A stretch of 37,000 nucleotides of DNA, from positions 1-37,000 of the forward strand of contig NZ_JAPDPI010000050.1 in NCBI RefSeq assembly GCF_026013615.1. Direction: 5' to 3'. Below the pieces are notes generated by a model, which saw only the letters and a program-made list of their open reading frames with translations, made no database searches and was not told the DNA's origin. Position 1 is the first letter of the stretch; each line of letters begins with the position of its first letter. This DNA comes from Plebeiibacterium marinum. Lineage in GTDB: Bacteria; Bacteroidota; Bacteroidia; Bacteroidales; Marinilabiliaceae. This document shows positions 31,513-37,000 of the stretch, piece after piece. A program made the position numbers and the translations under genes.

Positions 31513-32472
31513 TATTTTTTTCACACATAAATGTGTGTCACTAACCAATTGAACTAAATAGAAACCTGAAGGTAAGTCGGCGATGTTAATTGGAAGTATT
31601 GATGTGGAGGTGTTTATTTTAATCTGTTTAACTGTGTTTCCTTTGTAAGACGTGAATTTTATAATCCCGTTAAACTTACCTAAGTTTGAAATGTATACTT
31701 GTGTCTTGGCCGGATTGGGAGTTATTAATATGTCATTGTATTGCATATCCGAATTACTAGTAGATAGGTCAACAGTAAATTCACAAGGGGAGGGGGACTG
31801 TTCAAAAGTGTTGTAATTATCTGTCAGCCAATTTTTGTAGTTGTTTATCGAACCAAGTAGCGCATTCTTGTCTCCACTGGTTAATGAGCAGTTATATATC
31901 GCGTTGTCGTTTTCGGTAAAATCATTGAGGTTGCATATTTGTATGGCGCTGTATCCGATGGATAAATCGGTAGGTAATGCCGTAGTTGAGTTAGAGAAAG
32001 AATCACCATCAAATGTATTGCCGGGTATTGCTGTATCATTTTTATTGAAGCTTATGGCGGCAATAAAAACAGGATTGGTCTTTGATCCTTGATAAGCTAG
32101 TATCTGATCCCCGGCAACTGAAATAGTCATTTTATCGCCTGTGATGGATCCATGGGAAGAAACAGCAGATTCGTTTCCGTTATAGGTTTCTATTGTAACA
32201 ACAGTTCCTGCCTTTAATTCTGATGGAGTATACCATGTAATATGACTTTCCGTGTATGTATTGTTGAAAGAGCCGAATGCAGTCCACCCATTGTCAGTAA
32301 AGTTTACTGAAGTGTTGCTTTCAATGTTTTTTAAAAGCAGAAATGAAAAATCATCAGTGTCCCCATCACTATTAATGGCTACAAAAGCAATGTCTCCAGC
32401 CTGTAGGTTTGTTTGGGCAACCATATTTACAGACATGAAGTAAACTATAATAAAAAGGCTTATTTTATTCAT
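31498..32472 (-). CDS. T9SS cargo protein with C-terminal sorting domain
   Basis: A 324-residue exported protein. The signal peptide spans 1-19 (NMVAQ). The body opens with GDIAFVAINSDGDTDDFSFL and VNFTDNGW, a pattern I recall in a set of Bacteroidota surface proteins of unknown role. The last 80 residues form a type A T9SS sorting domain, with ITPNPAKTQVYISN (about 249-262), INIADLPSGFYLVQL and a final short strand KKISILN. The protein should cross the outer membrane and be secreted or cell-surface attached. The translation stop overlaps the convergent 29386-31512 gene. The ATG lies 12 bp after the stop of the collar-protein gene, so they form an operon. Confidence 0.88.
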   Translation of the reverse strand: MNKISLFIIVYFMSVNMVAQTNLQAGDIAFVAINSDGDTDDFSFLLLKNIESNTSVNFTDNGWTAFGSFNNTYTESHITWYTPSELKAGTVVTIETYNGNESAVSSHGSITGDKMTISVAGDQILAYQGSKTNPVFIAAISFNKNDTAIPGNTFDGDSFSNSTTALPTDLSIGYSAIQICNLNDFTENDNAIYNCSLTSGDKNALLGSINNYKNWLTDNYNTFEQSPSPCEFTVDLSTSNSDMQYNDILITPNPAKTQVYISNLGKFNGIIKFTSYKGNTVKQIKINTSTSILPINIADLPSGFYLVQLVSDTHLCVKKISILN

Positions 32473-32484
32473 AATTACAGAAAT

Positions 32485-33069
32485 TTAGTTCCTGCTTGGG
32501 TAGATGCCTTGTAGGGCAATAATGAAATGTATAGTGATATAGGGCTGCATGTTGTTAATAGCATGTGAGTTTCCTGTGTTGCCAATACTTATTTCTGGGG
32601 CAGCAGCGTCTACATTGTATTGATTGGAATACATATTTTCTCCTGATACGGCAGGGTATTTTCCTGTAGGATCATCAGAATTGGCCTCATCATCATAGGC
32701 CTTGTTTGAAACAGATATTGGGTGTGTGTGGGCTGGCAACTGGTTTATAGAAAGGATGTTTGTTTCTGTGCCTGATGATTGCCCCAGATGTCTTGGTGAT
32801 AAGCCAATCCCCTGGCCGGCATGAATTGGAGCCCTGCCTCTTAAATCAGGTAAGGCAAAGGTTGTTCTGCCATCGCCACCGTATGTTGTTCCCAGTAATG
32901 AATATAAGGCAGTGTTTTCACTGATGGGTAAGAGTTGTCCATCGCAGAAAGCCCACCCCCGTGGAGCAAAGTTGCCAGCAAACATGCGTATTTCACCTAG
33001 TATTGGCTCTTGGGCAATGATGCCTGTTGTGAATATGAATAAACTGATGAGTAATTGAATTCTTTTCAT
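32485..33069 (-). CDS. Secreted phage-tail-collar (microcystin-dependent-like) protein
   Basis: A 194-residue protein with a signal peptide (1-19, ending IIAQE) followed by a phage-tail collar domain: LGEIRMFAGNFAPRGWAFCDGQLLPI (about 24-49) in two parts, then YGGDGRTTFALPDLRGRAPI (about 63-82), and RHLGQSSGTETNILSINQLP, which is typical of MdpB/Phage-tail-collar proteins. The C-terminal region is His/Asn-rich, with HTHPI. Most proteins with this domain lack a signal peptide and belong to phage tails or tail-like particles. Here an export signal and operon with a T9SS cargo suggest a cell-surface fibre-like structure (inference). Confidence 0.88.
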   Translation of the reverse strand: MKRIQLLISLFIFTTGIIAQEPILGEIRMFAGNFAPRGWAFCDGQLLPISENTALYSLLGTTYGGDGRTTFALPDLRGRAPIHAGQGIGLSPRHLGQSSGTETNILSINQLPAHTHPISVSNKAYDDEANSDDPTGKYPAVSGENMYSNQYNVDAAAPEISIGNTGNSHAINNMQPYITIHFIIALQGIYPSRN

Positions 33070-33210
33070 ACTATTATGTCCTTAAATTTTGTTCAAGGTA
33101 AAGTACAATTGCCAATATATCAGTTATTTTTGATAATAGAGTATATAAATATTATTAGTGGAAAGATATGGGGGATAAAAGAAGTTTGTTAAAAAATAAT
33201 ATTTCATTGC

Positions 33211-33241
33211 AGGGGAATTAGATTATGTTGGAAACTCCCCT
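33211..33241 (-). terminator. Hairpin between the collar-protein gene and fmt
   Basis: AGGGGAATT (33211-33219) with AACTCCCCT (33233-33241), one internal mismatch. No strong T tail, so its role as terminator is uncertain. Confidence 0.4.
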
Positions 33242-33271
33242 GTGTGTTTTGTAAATGATGGTGTATAACAT

Positions 33272-33295
33272 CCCAGCCTGTTTCTACAGGCTGGG
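33272..33295 (-). terminator. Hairpin after fmt
   Basis: Perfect 9-bp stem CCCAGCCTG (33272-33280) with CAGGCTGGG (33287-33295), immediately past the fmt stop on the minus strand. The T tail is poor (ATGTTAT), yet the position fits a terminator or 3'-end stabiliser. Confidence 0.6.
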
Positions 33296-33301
33296 AATAA
33301 T

Positions 33302-34273
33302 TTATTTAACGTGACATTCAGAGATGTTTTTAAATCCATTCAAAAATTCTCTTGCGCTCATTCTTTTCTTTCCGGCAAGCTGCAGTGTTTTGATTTTTAA
33401 TGCACCGTCAGCGCAGCCAATAAGTATTTCATCCTTACCATTCGAATGAATTTTACCTATTTGTATATCCGAAGGAGAACTCATTTCTGTTTCAAAGATT
33501 TTGAGGCTTAGGTTTTTTCCTTTTTCATCTACAATTTCGGTCCATGCTGCAGGATAAGGACTCAAACCCCGTATTTTATTGTATACTTTTTCGATGTTTT
33601 CTGTCCAGTTGATTTTACAGTCGTCTTTAAAAATTTTTGGAGCTGGCTTAAGCTTCATCCCTTCGGTTATATATTCTTTCTGATTTTTTGGATCAGCCTT
33701 GTCGTTGCAAATGTTTTCTACGGTTTCAATAACCAGTTTTGCACCTAGTAACATCATTTTATCATGAACCGTGCCTGCAGTATCAGTTACTTCAATGGGC
33801 ATTCTTTTTTGGTCTATAATATTACCTGTGTCAATTTCGTGTTGTAAAAAGAAAGTGGTTACACCTGTTTCTTTATCACCATTGATCACCGCCCAGTTAA
33901 TTGGGGCTGCTCCACGGTAATGGGGTAGTAAGGAGCCATGTAGGTTAAATGAACCCATGGGGGGCATGTTCCATACTACTTCAGGTAACATTCTAAAGGC
34001 CACAATGATTTGAAGGTGTGCATCGAGTGCTTTTAGCTCCGCTAAAAAGTCTTCGTTCTTCAGCTTTTCTGGTTGCAATACCTTGATGCCTGCTTGTAAT
34101 GCATAGTCTTTAACCGGCGAAGTTCTTAATTTCTGGCCTCTGCCGGCCGGCTTATCAGGAACGGTAATTACGCCAACAATGTTATAGTTGTTCTCCACTA
34201 AGGCTCTAAGACTCTCTACAGCAAAGTCTGGAGTGCCCATAAATACAATCCGTAAATCTTCCTTTTTTATCAT
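33302..34273 (-). CDS. fmt: Methionyl-tRNA formyltransferase
   Basis: A 323-residue cytoplasmic enzyme that formylates initiator Met-tRNA with 10-formyl-THF. The formyltransferase core has the catalytic set N110, H112 and D148 in NLHGSLLPHYRGAAPINW (110-127) and HEIDTG (145-150). The C-terminal domain (about 205-315) binds tRNA; it contains the typical LSPYPAAWT and GKKRMSAREFL. ATG start and full length. It is the downstream partner of the small DUF5522 gene, from which 69 bp separates it; no def or other translation gene is adjacent. Confidence 0.97.
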   Translation of the reverse strand: MIKKEDLRIVFMGTPDFAVESLRALVENNYNIVGVITVPDKPAGRGQKLRTSPVKDYALQAGIKVLQPEKLKNEDFLAELKALDAHLQIIVAFRMLPEVVWNMPPMGSFNLHGSLLPHYRGAAPINWAVINGDKETGVTTFFLQHEIDTGNIIDQKRMPIEVTDTAGTVHDKMMLLGAKLVIETVENICNDKADPKNQKEYITEGMKLKPAPKIFKDDCKINWTENIEKVYNKIRGLSPYPAAWTEIVDEKGKNLSLKIFETEMSSPSDIQIGKIHSNGKDEILIGCADGALKIKTLQLAGKKRMSAREFLNGFKNISECHVK

Positions 34274-34342
34274 GGTGTGTCCTTTCTAAACTTATTTGTT
34301 CTCTTTAAAATCGGTTTATGTGCTTATAAAGATTTCATGTTT

Positions 34343-34531
34343 TCACTTTAAAACAGTATTCCCTTTTTGATGGGGCGGGAAGTATGGACAATTTTTGCAT
34401 CCATTGCCACAACAATATCCTCTTTCAGTCAGGTATTTCTTTGTCATGATTCTGAATCCTCGTGGATCCATTTCAAAATCAACGCCTTCTTTTAAAGGTT
34501 TTTGAGGGTAGTAATCATCTATAAAATTCAT
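34343..34531 (-). CDS. DUF5522 small Cys-rich protein
   Basis: A 62-residue protein of the Bacteroidota DUF5522 family. The conserved C-terminal cluster is RGYCCGNGCKNCPYFPP, with four Cys in a CC-x3-C-x2-C arrangement that could hold zinc or an Fe-S cluster. Function unknown. The start is set at ATG 34531; GTG at 34537 lies too near the predicted transcription start, since a -7 element TATCTTTG sits at 34546-34553. It probably leads an operon with fmt. Confidence 0.85.
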   Translation of the reverse strand: MNFIDDYYPQKPLKEGVDFEMDPRGFRIMTKKYLTERGYCCGNGCKNCPYFPPHQKGNTVLK

Positions 34532-34545
34532 AAGCACAGTTTTTG

Positions 34546-34574
34546 CAAAGATATATTAAAAAAAAGACCCTCAA
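34546..34574 (-). promoter_or_regulatory. Promoter of the DUF5522-fmt unit
   Basis: Minus-strand -7 TATCTTTG (34546-34553) with TTG at 34572-34574, spacer 18 bp. Gives a leader of only a few bases. It overlaps the upstream gene's terminator. Confidence 0.6.
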
Positions 34575-34596
34575 GAATAATACTCAAAGGCCTTTT
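34558..34596 (-). terminator. Terminator of the dihydroorotate dehydrogenase-like gene
   Basis: A long stem with several G-U pairs, with a T8 tail on the minus strand, 18 bp past the stop. Confidence 0.7.
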
Positions 34597-34613
34597 AACG
34601 ATAGAGAAAAAAA

Positions 34614-35600
34614 TTATTTCTGAGCAAAATGCTTCATAAACTGTATTCTTAAATAACCTGCCGGATTTACTGATCTTGATTGGGAAAGCATCCCTTTTAT
34701 TTGCTCTATGTTCGAAAAATCTTTATTTGCCATCCAGTTTTTTAATTCGTTTAGCATTAACTGAACCTGAGCATAACCATTTTTATAAAGAGTGGAGGCA
34801 ACCTGTACGGCAGTTGCACCAGCCAAAATCATTTTTATCAATGTTTTTCCATCATGCACACCTGTTGAAGCAATTAAATCACAGCCCACCCTTTCCGACA
34901 TAATGGATATCCACCTTAAAGGGAGTATGTAGTCGTCTGGAGAACTGTAAATGGGAGCCGGGATCACATCAAATGTATCAATATCAATATCGGGCGAGTA
35001 AAATCGATTGAACATTACAATGCCATCCACTCCGGTTCTGGAGATCTGGGATATTATTCCCGCAAGGTTCGAAAAATAGCTACTTATTTTAACGGCAACA
35101 GGTATGGATACCTCTGATTTTACTGCTTTGATTATATCAAAGAGTACTTTTTCGTTTTCTAAACTTGATGCTTCCGGGTCGGATGGGAGTATGCTGATAT
35201 TCAACTCCAGGCCATCGGCACCCGCCTCTTCAAGAGATTTTGCAAAATAGGGCCAGTTATGTGAACTGATACAATTAATGCTGGCAATAATGGGAATATT
35301 AACCTGTTTTTTGCATTCGTCGATCAATCTCAAATAACTTGTCAGGGTGTCTTCAACATCGTAACCCTCGTAAAACTCCATTGTTTCAGGGTAAAGATAG
35401 TTTTCTGAATGCATTTTATGGAGCTCATGTTCCATTTCAGTGACAATCTCTTCTTCAAAAAGAGATTTTAGTATAATGGCACCAACTCCATTTTTCTCAA
35501 GCTCAATAATGTCTTGTAAGGAATTGGTGAGTCCTGAACTTGATGCAATAATGGGACTTTTCAGTTTTATCCCCATGTAAGAGGTCGATAAATCAGGCAT
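34614..35600 (-). CDS. Dihydroorotate dehydrogenase-like flavoprotein (not classical PyrD)
   Basis: A 328-residue TIM-barrel flavoprotein of the dihydroorotate dehydrogenase-like group. FMN-site lysines are K45 (ILKSLFEEE) and K171 (VAVKIS), with the late phosphate-binding block ASTGVHDGKTLIKMILAGATAVQ in two parts (about 254-276). The class 1 catalytic motif NxSCPN is replaced by NISILPS (134-140): the catalytic Cys/Ser base is absent. In Bacteroidota, proteins of this type sit beside, not instead of, a true pyrD, so this may have a different substrate or be a related oxidoreductase. ATG start, own terminator. Confidence 0.85.
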   Translation of the reverse strand: MPDLSTSYMGIKLKSPIIASSSGLTNSLQDIIELEKNGVGAIILKSLFEEEIVTEMEHELHKMHSENYLYPETMEFYEGYDVEDTLTSYLRLIDECKKQVNIPIIASINCISSHNWPYFAKSLEEAGADGLELNISILPSDPEASSLENEKVLFDIIKAVKSEVSIPVAVKISSYFSNLAGIISQISRTGVDGIVMFNRFYSPDIDIDTFDVIPAPIYSSPDDYILPLRWISIMSERVGCDLIASTGVHDGKTLIKMILAGATAVQVASTLYKNGYAQVQLMLNELKNWMANKDFSNIEQIKGMLSQSRSVNPAGYLRIQFMKHFAQK

Positions 35601-35750
35601 AATATTATATTTGACGTGGTTTAATTATAGGTATTCAATCTGTTGAATTAAAGTAATACCCAAATTATGAATATTTTATCACATGTAATAAGATTATCAT
35701 CATCATTTTTTAATTAGTATAAGAATAAACACTATTTGTTAAATAAAAAT

Positions 35751-36815
35751 ATGGCTGATACAGAATATAGGGTTGTAGGTATTATGAGTGGTACATCGCT
35801 TGATGGGCTTGATATGGCATTATGCAATTTTAAATGGGAAAATGGGACGTGGAGTTTTAAGATCGTAAAAGCAGAAACGAAGGAATACCCCAAGATCTGG
35901 AAGGAAAAGCTGGAACATGCTCAGGAGAATAACGCTTTGGCTTTTGTTGAATTGCACAGAATGTATGGCAGGTATATGGGTCAATGTGTTAAGTCCTTTA
36001 TGGAAGGCATGGGGGATGTTGATTTTGTGGCCTCGCATGGGCATACGGTTTTTCATAAGCCAGAACTGGATACTACATTTCAAATTGGCTGTGGGGCATA
36101 TCTTGCTGCAGCCAGTGGTTATGATACGGTTTCTGATTTCAGAACTTTGGATATTGCTTTTGGGGGACAGGGTGCTCCCCTGGTTCCGATTGGTGATAAA
36201 ATGCTGTTTCCGGGGTACGATGCATGTGTTAATTTGGGCGGGTTTGCCAATATATCTTTTGAAAAAAAAGGTGAATTGCTGGCGTATGATATTTGTCCTG
36301 TAAACTTTGTCTTAAACAAAATGATGTGGGATAATTATAAGCTGCCCTACGATTTTGGTGGAGAAAAAGGAAGGTCGGGGAATGTGGATTACGATGTATT
36401 GAAAAGAATGGATGCCTTGCCTTATTATTGTCAGGATGGACCAAAATCCTTAGCCAGAGAATGGGTTGAAAACGAGTTTTTATTACTGTTGGAGGATGGA
36501 GGCTCTTCAGTTGAAGATATGATGGCAACGTGCTATCATCATTTTGCAAACCAAATTGCACAGGTATTGGATAAGAATAAATTAAAAAGGGTATTGTTTA
36601 CCGGAGGTGGAGCTTATAATGATTATTTAATTGAGTTGGTTAAGGAAAAATCTGAAACTGATATTTGTATTCCTTCAAAGGAGGTGGTAGATTATAAAGA
36701 GGCCCTTATTTTTGCTTTTTTAGGGGTTTTGCGTTATGAGCATAAAAATAATTGCTTAAAAAGTGTTACGGGTTCAATTAAGGATAATATAGGTGGGTGT
36801 ATCTACCTGGCATAA
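35751..36815 (+). CDS. anmK: Anhydro-N-acetylmuramic acid kinase
   Basis: A 354-residue kinase that opens and phosphorylates 1,6-anhydro-MurNAc from peptidoglycan turnover to MurNAc-6-phosphate. The nucleotide loop is IMSGTSLDGLD (11-21). The catalytic-base region is DFRTLDIAFGGQGAPLVP (about 128-145), and NLGGFANIS and FTGGGAYNDYL are the other ASKHA-type blocks. The start is ATG 35751 (MADTEYRVVG), with a TTG 15 bp upstream rejected. It would recycle products of lytic transglycosylases and the amidase/glucosaminidase genes in this window. No murQ or nagZ is adjacent. Confidence 0.96.
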   Translation: MADTEYRVVGIMSGTSLDGLDMALCNFKWENGTWSFKIVKAETKEYPKIWKEKLEHAQENNALAFVELHRMYGRYMGQCVKSFMEGMGDVDFVASHGHTVFHKPELDTTFQIGCGAYLAAASGYDTVSDFRTLDIAFGGQGAPLVPIGDKMLFPGYDACVNLGGFANISFEKKGELLAYDICPVNFVLNKMMWDNYKLPYDFGGEKGRSGNVDYDVLKRMDALPYYCQDGPKSLAREWVENEFLLLLEDGGSSVEDMMATCYHHFANQIAQVLDKNKLKRVLFTGGGAYNDYLIELVKEKSETDICIPSKEVVDYKEALIFAFLGVLRYEHKNNCLKSVTGSIKDNIGGCIYLA

Positions 36816-36843
36816 AAAAAGCCGTCGTAACAGACGGCTTTTT
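36814..36843. terminator. Bidirectional terminator after anmK
   Basis: GCCGTC (36821-36826) with GACGGC (36833-36838), flanked by A7 and T5, serves both anmK and the minus-strand gene ending at 36887. Confidence 0.9.
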
Positions 36844-36886
36844 CGTATTTCTTATTCTTCGCTCTTGACTTCCGCATTGGGTCACC

Positions 36887-37000
36887 CTAAAAATATTTTG
36901 AGATTATTTCATATAATTCCACTTGATCAGGAGTCATTTTTAGTAGGTTTGATCGTATCTGTTTACTATCAGGTAAGGTGTAATTGATTTGATACATATT
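36887..37000 (-). CDS. 3' end of an unidentified gene (partial, runs off the window)
   Basis: On the minus strand an open frame enters at the right window edge and ends at the stop TAG (36887-36889). The 37 visible residues start NMYQINYTLPDSKQIRSN and end MTPDQVELYEIISKYF. Composition and amphipathic helix pattern look coding, and the bidirectional terminator 44 bp downstream supports a real gene. No family is recognisable; it could instead be a 36-codon gene starting at the ATG at 36995-36997. Confidence 0.5.
   Translation of the reverse strand, partial: NMYQINYTLPDSKQIRSNLLKMTPDQVELYEIISKYF

Noticed and set aside
1-37000. CRISPR array, IS transposase, integrase, prophage, toxin-antitoxin or replication origin
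   Set aside because: No regularly spaced repeat-spacer units, recognisable transposase/integrase motifs, phage cluster (the collar protein stands alone), toxin-antitoxin pair or DnaA-box cluster were seen.

Overview
The window reads as chromosomal DNA from a marine or gut-type Bacteroidota, most like the Marinilabiliales/Bacteroidales side of the phylum. The evidence is AT-rich DNA, promoters of the TTTG-N~19-TAnnTTTG type, almost no Shine-Dalgarno sequences, a type III glutamine synthetase (GlnN), a type IX secretion (T9SS) C-terminal sorting domain, and small Bacteroidota families (DUF5522, DUF3109, the dihydroorotate dehydrogenase-like protein). It is mostly housekeeping and central metabolism. 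I see no prophage, integrase, IS transposase, CRISPR array, rRNA operon or recognisable defence island.

Layout. 1-2.3 kb: an array of 11-bp spaced GTTCGG/CCGAA motifs at the left edge, then a low-molecular-weight phosphatase and fructosamine-kinase pair (probable protein deglycation) and a cytidylate-kinase-like protein. 2.3-5.3 kb: a candidate small RNA, a small basic DNA-binding-like protein, and a minus-strand M16 protease/O-methyltransferase/flavodoxin cluster. 5.4-5.7 kb: two tandem tRNA-Phe genes with their own promoter and terminator. 5.8-13.2 kb: acetate transporter satP (palindrome on its promoter), gpmI, a DUF3109 Cys-rich protein, an M20 dipeptidase and glnN. 13.3-16.9 kb: a redox-type C_GCAxxG_C_C protein translationally coupled to a DEAD-box helicase, a candidate structured RNA, and bifunctional ftcD. 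17-22.5 kb: an orphan threonyl-tRNA editing domain, class II aldolase, aminotransferase, NUDIX hydrolase, sugar nucleotidyltransferase, a relic of a four-helix-bundle gene, and a secreted amidase. 22.7-28.3 kb: zupT, nth, two envelope beta-barrel-like proteins, panB, an RluA-type pseudouridine synthase and cdd. 28.4-33.1 kb: envelope genes, namely a secreted LysM glucosaminidase coupled to a 708-residue secreted protein of unknown function, and a T9SS cargo protein with a secreted phage-tail-collar protein. 33.3-37 kb: fmt, DUF5522, a dihydroorotate dehydrogenase-like protein, anmK, and the 3' end of an unidentified gene.

How the genes work together. Cell-wall turnover recurs: amidase, glucosaminidase and anhydro-muramic acid kinase (AnmK) form a plausible cut-and-recycle set, although they are not in one operon. 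Nitrogen handling (glnN, ftcD, dipeptidase, aminotransferase) is also well represented. Transcription units are short and usually closed by strong intrinsic hairpins, several of them shared by convergent genes.

I did not find a clearly new multi-gene system. The best leads are the unknown secreted protein at 29386-31512 with its glucosaminidase partner, the orphan tRNA-editing protein that appears to lack key residues, the T9SS/collar pair, the four-helix-bundle relic with its surrounding AT-rich repeats, and two intergenic candidate RNAs. Several starts are placed downstream of the longest open frame because the extra codons begin with TTG/GTG or lie upstream of a recognisable promoter or family N-terminus.
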